From the NCBI GenBank assembly GCA_946699065.1, contig CAMPDV010000149.1:434001-498000 (forward strand): a stretch of 64,000 bases of DNA, written 5' to 3'. Each line of letters begins with the position of its first letter. Position 1 is the first letter of the stretch. Source of the stretch: Loxodes magnus (taxonomy: Eukaryota; Ciliophora; Karyorelictea; Loxodida; Loxodidae). Made by a program: the position numbers and the translations under genes. Below are positions 26,838 to 38,434 of the stretch, piece by piece. A model generated the notes under the pieces. That model was not told the origin of the DNA. It searched no databases and saw nothing but the letters and a program-made list of their open reading frames with translations.

Positions 26838-27898
26838 TTTACTAATATTATTATGTTTATAAACAATTGAAAATAAACCTTACATATTATATTCATAAAG
26901 TGTGAGTATCTTAACAAGTTTCTTCTTTATTTATATACCTTTATATTTCTTAAAAGACAATATGGAAGATTTTTAGTACTGTTTTTAGAGTTTGTTTACT
27001 AGTTCTTTTAATCTCTATGATTGTAGCTCTAGTAATTTAAAAGTTTATTATTGATTTTTTACTTATTGCTGTATTAAGTTTATTTCTCTAATATATATGA
27101 TGGTATTTTTAAGGGATCTGCTTCATAATTTACTTCAATAGAGTTTATTTATGTTTTATAAGCAAAGCTAGCAGTAGATTAAGCATTTTTAACTAATAGA
27201 TTTAATGTGTTTTATGAGACTGATAAGATATTTAGTATCCAACTTAGTATCATTATCTGCTAAATCATCAAAGAACCTTTCTTGCTAACCAAGCTGAATT
27301 TATTTTGAATCTTATTAGTCTAAAATTGATTCTTCTGAAAGAATTAAATAATCTAGCTTTTAAGCTTTTCATTTAGCTTTTAATGTTTCCCAACAAACAT
27401 AATATGATGAAATAAGTTAATCCCAATATAATGAGGAATCGAACAAGATATTTAAAAAGAAGGGAATTTTGAAAAGAACTTAACATGCTAGTATGACATA
27501 ATATGCCAGATAAAAACTAAAAAGTTCCTAAATTAAACTGAACTCTTTATTAGTTCTATTTCTAGCATTATATTCCTCTGCTTAAAAAAGCCTTTAACGC
27601 TATAAAATATTTGAACATAATACATTATCAAATATCTTAAATCTTAATCTTAACTTTAATTTAAAATAAGGATTTAACTAGTTTAAAGGGCTCATATATA
27701 TAATTAAAAAATAGGCTTCTATAAAATCTAATAAGTTGCTATTATTCCTTTTTTTATTTTAAAATATTTCGAAAATTAGGTTTTAACAAAATGCTTATAT
27801 AATTAAATAGTTAGAATTTAATCTTAAAATAGAAATTCTTATTATAGACACTCAATTTCCTAGTACTAAAATTATTTATAAAAACAAATATTTTTGAT
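26838..27898. other. AT-rich intergenic stretch
   Basis: It holds the 5' flank of the kelch gene and the 3' flank of the MORN gene. I see no recognisable gene or RNA. Confidence 0.5.
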
Positions 27899-28950
27899 TC
27901 AATTAACTATTTTTCCGTTCTTCCAAAAATTTTCGCTAACTTCACCATTGGGTTTGTAACTTTTCCCTTTTCTATATAAAATTTTACCCATGTCTCTTGC
28001 CATTAAATCATTCTCCTTCATAAACTTTTTTATCTGGTCATGTAAATTTACCGAAACCATTCATTTTTCCTTATTTCCAATTTCCTATGTAAGATTTTCC
28101 ATCTGACCAAACATAAGTGCCTTTTCCATCCATTACGTTATCTTTTCACTCTCCATCATATTTACTTTTATCTTCCCAAATGTAACTTCCTTATCCATGT
28201 TTTTTCCCTGCTTTATAAAATCCCTCATAGCTACTTCCATCAACCCATCTGTTAACTCCATGTCCATCTTATACATCATTTTTTCAAGAACCTTCATATG
28301 TATCTCCATTTGACCAGATCATTTTGCCTTGTCCATCTCTGAATCAATTTAATCATTCTCCTATATACATATTTCCATTTTCATATTTGTGCTATCTTCA
28401 TTCCCTATTTTAACTTTATCTAGGATTTTCTGCAATAGTTTCTTCTTTTTAAAAGTCTAAGGAGTCTCTAGCTTTATCTATCTTAGTAGTGGATGCTGGA
28501 ATAGAGAATTATTCTTTTTAACTAAGCCATGCTATAAATAAAAAAATTACCAAAACCATCATTCTGAAAAACTTCATTCCAATCTCCTTTATATTAATTA
28601 CTTACCCTCAAAAAAGTCTTAATCAGGAAAAGTGAATTTTCCTTTACCAAACGGTTTATTATTTTTTCACATACCTTCATACATTGCCCCATCAGCTCAT
28701 CTTTAAACGCCAAATCCATCTCTTTTACCATAATTTCACTGACCTTAATAAATAGAACCATTGCTAAAAGCATATTCCAGGAGGTTTCTATCTTTAGTGT
28801 GAAAGCTCTTGCACATTGCTTAAATTTCATTCAATTCTTATTCTCCGAAATACTAGCTATTTGGTTATTTTGAACGTAAAATATGATTAATAAGCTTGCG
28901 TTCCAAATATCCTCTTCAAACCGCTTAAATTTTAATTATTTTATCTTCAT
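27899..28950 (-). CDS. MORN-repeat protein, five exons
   Basis: A 326-residue protein after removal of four tiny introns (28837-28853, 28587-28605, 28532-28550, 27972-27987). MORN units (Y-x-G-x-W ... G-x-G) are in two blocks: GSIYQGQWNYGKRDGFG, AMYEGMWKNNKPFGKG and FFEGDWNEVFQNDGF near 85-150; then MYIGEW, TYEGSWKNDVQDGHG, SYEGFYKAGKKHGQG, KYDGEWKDNVMDGKG, SYIGNWKQGKMNGFG and VYEGEWFNGKRHGKG near 205-315. A polar linker separates them. The end is GKIVN-TGA. MORN repeats bind membranes or scaffold proteins at cortical and ciliary structures. The start ATG at 28950 (MKIKQLKFKRFEED) is preceded by an in-frame TGA. A tempting later ATG at 28577 with a signal-peptide-like reading is rejected because the introns give continuous MORN sequence through it. 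Confidence 0.82.
27972..27987 (-). other. 16-nt intron in MORN gene
   Basis: GTAAAATTTTATATAG. Removal joins KRHG to KGKSYKPNGE in frame. Confidence 0.8.
28532..28550 (-). other. 19-nt intron in MORN gene
   Basis: GTAATT...TTATAG. It restores the frame after NEVFQNDGF. Confidence 0.65.
28587..28605 (-). other. 19-nt intron in MORN gene
   Basis: GTAAGT...ATAAAG. Removal gives FFEGDWNEV, a proper MORN unit. Confidence 0.7.
28837..28853 (-). other. 17-nt intron in MORN gene
   Basis: GTATTTCGGAGAATAAG. It joins the N-terminal exon (NNQIA) to KLNEIQAMCKSF. An alternative splice with a 23-nt GTTCAA...CTAG intron is possible. Confidence 0.5.
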
Positions 28951-30810
28951 TGTTAAGAGCTCTTCTCATTTACTCCTGATAGTAGTTCTAGGAATTTAGA
29001 TTAGAAGGTCTACCTAAAGTCTTTTTTTAATATTAGTTCTACATACTAAACTCTTAATATTATTCTTCAGCACAATTACAAGTCTTACAGTCTAATTACT
29101 ACCCCATTTATTTAATTTATTGCTAGTAAATTCAAATCTTTTAATTACCTTTTTAAACTTTTTATAAGCATTCAATTATCTAATCTCTAAACTATTTCAC
29201 TTCTAAAGTACATTATTATGCTTTTAACCCTTCAAATTACTTATAAATGATAAAGATTAATTGCCTAAGGGAGTAGTAAAGGCTATGATAATTTCAAAGT
29301 TATCCTAGGTTCCTATTTCTATTAAGATTAAGGATAATAGTCCTATAATATTTAAGTTATCTATACTTTCTTTCAAGCAATATCAGCTTGTAATAATTAA
29401 AGCTACATATCTTATTTATATCATTAGATAATTTTAATAATTTACAATGTTTAAAGGCTATTTCCCAATTAACTATATTTAATTTATTTAATCCTTATTC
29501 ATCTAAAAGCAGTTATATAATCAATCGTTTTTATTTAAGCAGAAATTAAATGAAACATTTAAATCAAATAAAAGATATTTATTATCCATGAGAAGCCAAT
29601 TATAGTAGAGGCTTTCTTTATATTCAGTAGCAAGATTTAATTTAAATAATGGATTATTATTTTGTAAGCTCAATTCTATTCATTTGAAAATTGAAAAGAG
29701 CATCTAGCAAATATTTTCTTTGGTATACTTGATTTGCATATATTTAATATTAATTGAATATACAGGTAGACTAATATAGCATTTATGTATAATAGCTTAT
29801 AAAAGTATAAATGATGTAATTAATTTAGAAATCTCTAAATGATACTATGCTGTTACTATTTTAAACCACTCTATTTTTATTTTTTGCCCTGCTTTAAATT
29901 AAAGTTTAACTTGCTTTGAATCACTTTGCTTTACTAAGCTTTGATTAAGAGAAAGATTATTATTCCAGTTTTAGATAGAGATCTGCATTTTATAAGAAAA
30001 GTAGCTTATAGTAAGTAAGACAATCCAAATAAATGCATAGTAAGTTGAATTTAAATTTCCTTTTAAGTGATATAAAGCTTTTATATTAAAATTACCTTTT
30101 ATTAAGCATAATAAAAACTATCTAAAGCAGAGACTAAATAATTTTAAGTATAGCAGGTATTTCTATATTAGTTAATAAAAGTATCTTCTCATTTTCAATT
30201 ATAATTAATTGTTTTTTAGCTAAAATTATGTAATTACAATAATGAAGGTTCTAGATCGATCAGAAGGATAAAATTTACTGTTAATCAGATATATAGTTAA
30301 TTAAACAAGTTAAGGTAAAATTTAAAAAGCTTGGCTGTCTATATGTTTATACCTTTTCGAAGATTTCATGTTATAAAATGGCTTAGAATTTAGTTTTGCT
30401 ATGTAAGTATTAATATTTATTGACTAGATTAAATTGCAATATTTCCTTATATGAAGTCTTATGTTCATATGTTATAAGGTAATTTAGTAAAGTTTATTTA
30501 TATTAAATAGTTTATGTAAGCTTTGTAGCTAGTAATATTTTTATCTTCGCATAGATATTTAAATTTTATTCCTAAGGCAATTGCTTATTTAATCTCTTAT
30601 TTACTTTTTAAATTTTCACAGCTCATTTTTTATTTGGATCATGAGTTTGAAAAATCTATTTACCTTTAGTGTCTAATCCATTATAGCTAAGTTCTAGAGT
30701 TCAATCGTAATTTCTCTAAATTTTATATTAAACAAATAAGTAATCAGATTTATTAAATTGTAAAGATACTCTACTTTAAACTCTTTTGCTACTATGTAGA
30801 ACAATATTGC

Positions 30811-30836
30811 TAGTCTCTTAAGAAATTAAGAGACTA
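30811..30836. repeat. Perfect 10-bp inverted repeat with 6-nt loop
   Basis: TAGTCTCTTA, loop AGAAAT, TAAGAGACTA. A strong hairpin for this AT-rich context; it could be a structured RNA element, a terminator-like signal or a mobile-element core. Confidence 0.6.
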
Positions 30837-31682
30837 AAGAATGCAAGAGTGTACTATAGGGTAAACAAATTAAATAGAAAGAAGTTGATTTAATGCATTG
30901 ATGTATAGTGTATCTTCATACCTTCAATACATTATTATTTCAAATAGTATTGCTAAGCAATTTATTTGGTATTAAATCAACTAAATAGAAAGTATTTCAG
31001 CTTCTGCATGCAGATAAATATAGCTTAAAGGTAACATATTTATTATAGGTTTCTTTAATTATTATACTAAGGACTTTATAAAAAGGATTTAAAAATGTTT
31101 GTAAATCCCATATAAGCAAACTAAAGTAAATAAATTCCTTTTATCTTCCTTATTATAATTTAAATTTAATGGGCATATAAAAATCATTATTTTAGAAGAC
31201 TAATCATAGAAAAAAGGATAAAAGAAGTAGAAGTTGATTTATCTATAGTAAGGGAAAGAGAAGGGCTATAATAAATATATGCTAAAATATAAAATTTTAA
31301 ATAATATAATGTGCTAAACACTCAATATAATTATAATCTCCTCACTAATCTTAACGTTCTAAAGATAATTTAAAAATACTATTCCTTCTAACTTTCTATA
31401 ACCCTATCTTTAAATTTATCTTACTATAGCAAAATCACATAATAAGTAGAAATAATCATCCAAGAAAATGTGATAAAATTAGGTAATATATAGCATTTCT
31501 TTTTAGTTATGGGAAGTTACTTTAAGATAAAATAGAAAATTGATAAAATGTACGATTATAACAGTTTAAATTAGCATTCCTTTGAATTTTATTATTTGTT
31601 TAATAATACTAATAAATATAAATATAAATAAAGCATTATTTCCTTTTTACTTTATAAAATAAATTAAAGTTTACTTGTTTTA

Positions 31683-32012
31683 ATGGCTTTAGAAAAGCTA
31701 GTTTAAGATTTAAATAGTATATTATCCCTTAAGAGATTTTATAAAGATAGAACAACTTAAATAAACTTAAATAGAAGAATGCATTGTAGCTATAAAGATA
31801 TCAATTAATAGTAAAAATTAAGCATGTCTTTTAAAATAGATATGGTATTATATATCATTCTTGTCAAACTCACTTTTTTCCTCTTTTTATGTTTTTCTTA
31901 TTTTTAATATAGTATAAAGTTATTTTTTTAATATGCCAAAGTTTACTAAATAAGTTGTTATCGCAAATAATTAAATTAAAAAAGGATTAAAAAGAGGAAA
32001 GCTGGGAGTTGA
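31683..32012 (+). CDS. Possible small ORF
   Basis: 109 codons from ATG (MALEKLVQDLNSILSLKRF) to TGA (KRKAGS). One hydrophobic stretch (MVLYIILVKLTFFLFLCF) could be a membrane span, followed by a basic end (KKRIKKRKAGS in spirit). No TGA inside. No family is recognised; it may be chance. Confidence 0.28.
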
Positions 32013-32026
32013 TTTATTGATAGATA

Positions 32027-32188
32027 ATGCCAAAGGATTACATTTACTACAATAATAACAAAGGGCTATAAGAATTAAAAGCATTGCATACCATGCTCGA
32101 TAATACTAATATTGATAAAATAGACGAATCAATTATACAACATACTTAATAGAAACAATTAAAAAAGCTATTATTGAAGAAACCCTGA
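32027..32188 (+). CDS. Possible 53-codon ORF
   Basis: ATG to TGA, starting MPKDYIYYNNNKGLQELKA, with a balanced acidic/basic composition (DNTNIDKIDESIIQ) that is better than its surroundings. An overlapping frame (GVDLLIDNAKGLHLL) is also protein-like, so the true coding frame, if any, is unclear. Confidence 0.25.
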
Positions 32189-33682
32189 AATTAGTTATAA
32201 TATGAATTTATCCAGAAATATTTATATTTATTAATATTGTAAATAAATAGACTTTATTTAGGAAAAATGCTAAAGGCAAATTTTATATTTTTCTTAGGAA
32301 TTTAGAGTATTCTAAAAAGATATATAAAATATATTTGAAAATTCTAAGATACGTAAATATTAACTTTTTTAGCTTGAAAATATATATCAAATAGTAAAAC
32401 TCACAAGAAATCATAAAAGTTTGATGCTAGTAAACAGAAGGATACACTAATAGCATATGCTTTTAATTAACTAAATGCTAAAGATTTTATATCACATAGG
32501 CAGTGTAATATTAGGCGTTTAATTACTAAGCTATTTAATGAAATAAGAAAATATCCTTAGTTTATTATTTTATAGATGTTTTATTTTATTAATTAGCTTC
32601 GCTATTAGTAATAGTTAAATTGTGTAAGATATATAATTATTTAGACTTTTATTATATTTCCATTGGTTTAAATTAATTCGTGATACAATTAGACTTCTTA
32701 GATGCTTATTAGTTTGGCAATTGATATTCAATATCATCTAGTATTTGAATTTATTAGGGTTAAAAATTAAAAAATGTAAGCAGAACAAGCTACCATAAAG
32801 CAATAATCATAAATAATGAAGAAATTATACATTTAAAATTATAAGGAGGTTAAAAGATAAATTCTTCTAATTATATATCTATACATAATGAAATAAGTTA
32901 TAGAAAAGAAATAATATTAGAATATTAATTTCTTATATAAACAAATTTAATAGCTTAGCTAATTTCCTTGATAGTACATATAGCCATATATAAAGGTTTC
33001 TTATATATATTGGCTAAATCAAAGTACATTTATTAATGATATACTTTATAGCTGTATAGTTATTCCTTTATTATACCTTTTTATTATTTTAGTTTATTCT
33101 TGCATTCATTCAGTATCTTAATTATACTCTTCTTTACACTATTTAAAGTAATAATCTCATTCTGTGTAAAGAACAATAAGATAACATTTATTATAATTTT
33201 GCTTCTTTTGCTTAGAGTTAAGCATAAATATGATTAAGGTGAAAGTAAAAATTTAAAGAGGATATTTAATTAAAGTGTTCATAGAGGCTGATGACCATAA
33301 ATATTTAGTGTATTGTATTATAATAAATAAGTTACCTTAATAAAAATACTTCACAAGAACTTATGTCCTGAAGACTAGAATCATTAGAAATGGAGAAAGC
33401 AAAAAAGGAAGAAAGGAAGAAAAAAGGGAGATTATAACAAGGGTAATTAAATATTGATGAGATAAATATTATAATTAAAAGCATTAAAAACATTTACTAA
33501 TGTTTATAATTGAATTTAGCAATTCTTGCAGTTATAGATTCATAAAACTCTTTTAGTTAAAATTTAAATTTTAGTCGCATTATTGCTTTGAACATTTTTG
33601 GATTCTAAGCAAGTATTGAAATATTTAATTAAAGAAATTATAGTAATTTTATATATATAAGCATTAATACTAAGTATAGAAA

Positions 33683-34795
33683 TTCACATTTAAAAACTAA
33701 ATATTCTATATAAGGGATTTGAAAAGTAGAAGTCCTTTATTAGTGAAATTATACTTTCCTTCACAGCTTAATATCATTCTAGTGAGATACAAGAATCTAA
33801 ATAAAAGATTACTAAATCCAGTAAGACTTTTCAGGTTGCTAAATGTACAGTTCCTTGTAATAATATTAATGATATCAATTTTAAAGATAAATTCTGATTT
33901 CTATCTTTACTTCTTAGATAGTTATGAAATCTTAAAATTTGGTTTTAATCCGAAAGCTAGCAATAAATTCTATTGATTTAAAGCTAAAATTTTAGTGAAG
34001 GAGCAATATAATATATAGGAATTAAATAAAGAATTTATCAAAGAAAATAAAAAGTGCTTAAGAAGATTTCTATTAAAATAAAGAAATATTAAGCATTATT
34101 TGAGCAAATTGCTTATCTAATTATCTTATTAAATTATAAATGGAGTATATAGAATAAGCAGCATTACAAAAATCTTTCACTACAAATTGTTATCTTAACA
34201 ACTTCTATTTATTAAAAGCACGTTTACAATTTTAAGACTGCAAAATTTAGTCTCGTTCGTGAAAAATATCAAAAAAAGCTTCTTACTTTTAAATAATAAA
34301 TTAAGAGATAAAAGAAATTTGAAAATAAAGAAATAAATGATTAAAAGTAATCAAGTTAAAGAAAAAAGGGAAATAGAATATCTTAAATTAGCTATTTAGA
34401 AATATAGAATAAAATAAATGGTTAATAGTATAATTTTTAATTACTATTTCAATTATATCTAAATTAAGTTATTGAATGCTAATTATCTTATGCTTTTAGA
34501 TTCGTTAAAATCTAATTAAAAATTATATCTTGCTAAAAAGTTAGAAAAGGGACTTTTTAAATTTAAAAGAAAGATTTAATTCTCAATTATTAATAGAATA
34601 TTATTAATCTTGATTTAGATGGAAAAATCTATAATGAAGACTATTCTTTTCAATACTAAATAAACATATCATCTTACATATGTTTAAAAAACAATAATTT
34701 TGCTCTTACTTTTAGAATCTTCTTTTTTTAATATTTTTTAGATATAATATATAAATGCATTTTATACTTCAATGTAAAATATTCTTAAACAATGA
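33683..34795 (+). CDS. Possible ORF without known domain
   Basis: A frame open for about 370 codons with only one internal TGA, whereas about six would be expected by chance at this composition. The first 85 codons from 33719 lack any TAA/TAG. Content is Leu/Ile/Lys-rich (EYLKLAIQKYRIKQ, KLYLAKKLEKGLFKFKRK) with no domain. No convincing ATG lies near the beginning. It could be a decayed or lineage-specific gene. Confidence 0.3.
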
Positions 34796-35315
34796 TTCTG
34801 CCAAAAAGATAAAGCTTAAATAATAAATAAAATAAAAAGAAATGAAACAACTACAGAAAATTGAAGTTAATCCATTTTATATGGATGAATAAAATTCTGG
34901 ATTCTATAAAATTAATTTAAACAATATTGATTTAATTTATTCAACATTTGATTTGCTGACCTTATAAAGATATAAACTCAGATTTAGTTTATACTTATCA
35001 ATTCAATTTTTCAATATCTGATTGATAAATTTGTTTCTAATTTTTATTAATAAGCTTAGCTTTCAGAATTCATTTTTATTTAATTCATTTATAGAAAAAT
35101 AGACGATAAAAATGCTTCAAGTTTTTTTTAAATAGTTTAAAGCATAATAATGAATACCTTATAAAAATAAAGAGAAAAGTAATTACTTTAGGGAATATTA
35201 CTATTTAGAATGTTTTGGTATGGATTATATATAATCATTAAAAATGTGAATGAAGGTAAGATAATATTATAGATAGATATTTATTATTATAAATAAAATT
35301 TGATTAAATGGAGTC

Positions 35316-36443
35316 TCAGTTAAACTATCCATAACTAACTTCCTATGCATTCTATTTCTCCTTTAGTTTAGCTCCTGATTGAGATTCTGAAACAGGTCTT
35401 TCTTCTTTGTTATGATAATTTTTATAATAATAGAAACCACCAGCTCCACAACCTGCTATCAATAATATTATAAAAAAGATGAGAAAACCATGGCTTCCAG
35501 ATTAGACAGCAACTCTGGCAAATAAGCTAGTTAATTCAGAAATATCGCTGAATTTTGTTAGACATCTAAGATCATTTTCAACTTCAGAGACAGCTCTGAT
35601 ATAATGGCCTAATTCTACTTGGATAAATTTTTCGCACAATTCTTCTTCATAATCTGGTTCATCTGTTTCTTCACATAAAAATTTCCAAAAATCTTCATAT
35701 ATTTCTTCATAAACTGATGTAGTGCATCTTCCTCTGTTATCAGTGGAAATAACACAATCACAATCGCCTGATGAACATTCATTATCATAGTCACACTTAT
35801 TTCAATTTTATTTTCCATCTTTCTTTTGTAATTTTGATTCTTTGAATGAAGTCCAATCGCATTCATAACATTATTTATTAGATAGTTCTCTTTCCTATCC
35901 TTCTTCCAATTTTCTTCTTTTGTCACATTTTGTTTTTTAAACGCAAAAATTGTCACACTGATTCAAATGCCAAAGATCTTTTCCTTTACATAGTTAATGT
36001 TTCAGTTGATCAGTTAGAATATGCTCTTTTATATTTTTCAATTCTCTTTCTTGTGTAGTTAAAAGCCTACTTCCTCCATTAGATCCATAATCAGAAGCTG
36101 CTACGGCCGCTGCATTTGCATCAGCAGCTTTAGCAGCAGCAACTATGTCTTACCACTAGGATTTTTTTCCTAGAACAGAGTCAATGTCATCTTAGCCTTA
36201 GTAAATGTCAGCTCCAGGCAAAGCTGGACATTTTAAAGTAGTTTCTTCGTTAAAGTATGAAATTATTGAGCATCCTTTTGAGTTTTCTACACACCATGGT
36301 CCTGCTATAATATGATCTTGATCTAAGTAATAACAATATCCTGGAACTTCTATATCATCTTTGCGTGCACAGCGCCAAATGGGGCAAGACATTGCTAGAC
36401 AAATACAAGCAAGAAACAAAAGCAGCTTTGATTGTTAAAGCAT
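35316..36443 (-). CDS. Cysteine-rich type I membrane protein, paralogue A
   Basis: A 375-residue protein in one frame. It has a signal peptide (MLQQSKLLLFLACICLAMS), a conserved N-terminal cysteine block (CPIWRC, GYCYYLD, HIIAGPWC), and an Ala-rich linker (AAAKAADANAAAVAA) near 100. A second cysteine block follows with NECSSGDCDC and RGRCTTSVYEEIY. One membrane span lies near 325-345 (GFLIFFIILLIAGCGAGGFYYY), with a short cytoplasmic tail ending SYGQFN-TGA. It aligns by eye over its full ectodomain with the next gene upstream (36638-37857), so the two are tandem duplicates. CxSGxCDC followed by GRC is a knottin-like spacing. No named family is recognised; a surface role is inferred from topology. 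Confidence 0.83.
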
Positions 36444-36637
36444 ATTTAAATAGTTATAAAGTAGCAGTGATATTTTAATTGTTAAATAAATAGACTTTTT
36501 TGAGCTCATTTTAATTAAATCAGCTTTTAAACTTACTTTTGTTATTATCTTACAATTAATGTCTTTCAATTAATGCTTTTGTTATAATATATACAAAAGA
36601 TGTTAATTTAGCCTTTTATTCAAATATTAATTATCAA

Positions 36638-37857
36638 TCAAAATGTTTCCTCATAATAAGCCAGATTATCTTCATCTAAAGGTTCCATAACGATTATGAT
36701 TACTTTATTCTTTTAAACACATTTAATCATAACATCAGCATAACAACAATAACCATAGAACACTTATTACTGCTACTAAAGTATAAGTCTACCAGACATC
36801 TTCAGCTACTTCCCGAATGATATTGTAAAATTCTTACAAATCTCCATAATAATGAAGGCATTGCAACTAATAAGAACTTTTTGAAATAGCATTAATATAA
36901 TGACTTAAGCGAACTAGAATGTAATAAGCACAAGAATTATCCCAATAATCATGATGACTCTTTCTAGTGCAAGCAAATTAAAAAAATTGCTCGTAAGGTT
37001 TATCTTCATATGAGACAGTGCATCTTCCTAAATTATCTTTCGATGGTACACAATCACAAGTACCTGATTTGCATTCTTCTTCTGATTCACATTCTTCCCA
37101 AGCATCTTTACCTTCAGGCTTATAGTTAAGATCAGTTCCCTTTTTACTTTCTTTAAACTTTGCATAATTACATTCGTAATCTTCAGTAGCAACCAAATCA
37201 CTCATTTTTTCTTTGGCAGCGTCTAACATTCTCACCTTTGGGTGACAAAAATCTTAGCAATTAAGCTATTCAGTTCAATTTTTAGGTTAACCATCTTCTT
37301 TCAAACAATATAAAATCCTAAATTTTTATGAAATGTGACTATCTAAATCCTATGCTGTAGTCTCTGTTTATAAATGTCTTCTTTATGATAGTCCTTCTTC
37401 ATAAGATGTTTGATTAGTTTCTTCAGATGAATTTTAAGGATGTTGTTTCTTCTTAAAGAGTTGTTGCTTCCTTTTAAGGAGTTTTTATTTCTTCTTAAGG
37501 AGTTGTAGCTTCTTGTGACTATTAATTTTAAGTTGCTTCTTAAAATTTCGAATTTTATTCTTAGTTTGATGGAGTTTTTAGATTTTAATTTTCTTCGTCT
37601 TCATCAATAATAGGTAGTGTTTCTTCCCAATCTTCAGGACATTCTAATGATAAACTACCAGATTAATAAAAATCAAATAATGAGCAATCTTCGTTTTTTT
37701 TCCCACAAAATGGTCCAGCATGAATTATTTATAGTTCATCATCTCCGTAGAAGCAGTAACCTTTGAAAATTTCTGTATCTTCTTAACTACATTCCCATAT
37801 GGGACATTATAAAGCAGAAGCAAGATAAACAAAGACAAAAGCAATCAATGTCTTCAT
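36638..37857 (-). CDS. Cysteine-rich type I membrane protein, paralogue B (one-base frame break)
   Basis: About 396 residues. It has a signal peptide (MKTLIAFVFVYLASA) and the same CPIWEC, GYCFYGD and IIHAGPFC block as paralogue A. A Thr/Pro/Gln/Glu repeat follows (ATTPQEE, IKTPQKE, ATTLQEE), then CKSGTCDC with LGRCTVSYEDKPYEQF, and CAYYILVRLSHYINA matching paralogue A. One span (LVAVISVLWLLLLCW) precedes a short acidic tail ending EETF-TGA. A 28-nt intron at 36676-36703 (GTAATC...CTTTAG) is needed for that tail. The frame shifts by one base inside the repeat near 37431-37445, where one unit has an extra base relative to its neighbours. This is likely an assembly indel, otherwise a recent lesion or frameshift. 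Confidence 0.78.
36676..36703 (-). other. 28-nt intron in paralogue B
   Basis: GTAATC...CTTTAG. Splicing yields the acidic tail NEDNLAYYEETF before TGA. Confidence 0.65.
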
Positions 37858-38263
37858 TTAAATAATATAATAAATATGGTATTTCTGCTCTTTTCATGCT
37901 CTACCTGTTTAAAATAATACAACTAGCTCAATTTACCTCATTGCCTAATCTATTTCCGCCTTTTTTATTTGAATCTAAAATTAGTCTTTACATTTTATCT
38001 TTCACTAAGTGAATCTAACCACTAACTTCTCTTATTTTTCTATATGTAATAAATATATCTTTCAAATAGTGCAATAGATATAATATAACTTAAAGAAGCA
38101 GAAGATAGAGTATTCCTTACTGCTAGCAATTGATTTTATTATATACTTGAAAATAGAGGGCTAGTGGTATGAGTTAATGAAGTAACTAAAGAGAATTATA
38201 AAAGATATTTAATAGAAGTTATTTAATCAATTATAATATATCATTAGACAAGGCAATCATTAA
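37858..38263. other. Intergenic stretch between divergent genes
   Basis: It separates paralogue B (-) from the small cysteine-rich gene (+), so it should hold both promoters. No motif is recognised. Confidence 0.5.
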
Positions 38264-38434
38264 ATGTGCTGAGTAATTATCGGCTTCTTCAAGAAAATTT
38301 GCTGCTGCAAAGACGACGAAGAAAAGGAAACCAATAAACTCCAATCCAACTGCAAGGGTACTAACACTCAAAAACCTAAGTAGAAAAAATCTGGAGGTTG
38401 AGGTGATCAAAATCCGTCTTGCTGATCGCAGTGA
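38264..38434 (+). CDS. Small cysteine-rich, probably lipid-anchored protein
   Basis: 56 codons from ATG: MCWVIIGFFKKICCCKDD, then a polar Lys/Gln/Asn-rich part ending GGWGDQNPSCWSQ. Codon use is G/C-richer than the surroundings (TGC, GAC, AAC, ACC), as in an expressed gene. Cys2 and the CCC cluster beside a hydrophobic and basic start look like palmitoylation sites on a peripheral membrane protein (inference). Three in-frame TGA must be Trp if the last TGA (38432, followed directly by TAA) is the stop. Alternatively the TGA at 38423 is the stop, giving a product ending NPSC. No family is recognised. Confidence 0.6.

Larger units (their letters stand above)
28951..35315. other. 6.4-kb gene-poor AT-rich region
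   Basis: No gene with a known domain. It includes a perfect 10-bp hairpin at 30811-30836, small doubtful ORFs at 31683-32012 and 32027-32188, and a longer frame at 33683-34795. Related A-rich strings ending GTTGATTTA recur near 30.88, 31.23 and 32.01 kb. Confidence 0.5.

Noticed and set aside
28577-28579. Separate MORN gene starting MKFFRMMVLVIFLFIAW with a signal peptide
   Set aside because: Two typical 19-nt introns around it give continuous MORN sequence from an upstream exon, and the total length is then a multiple of three.
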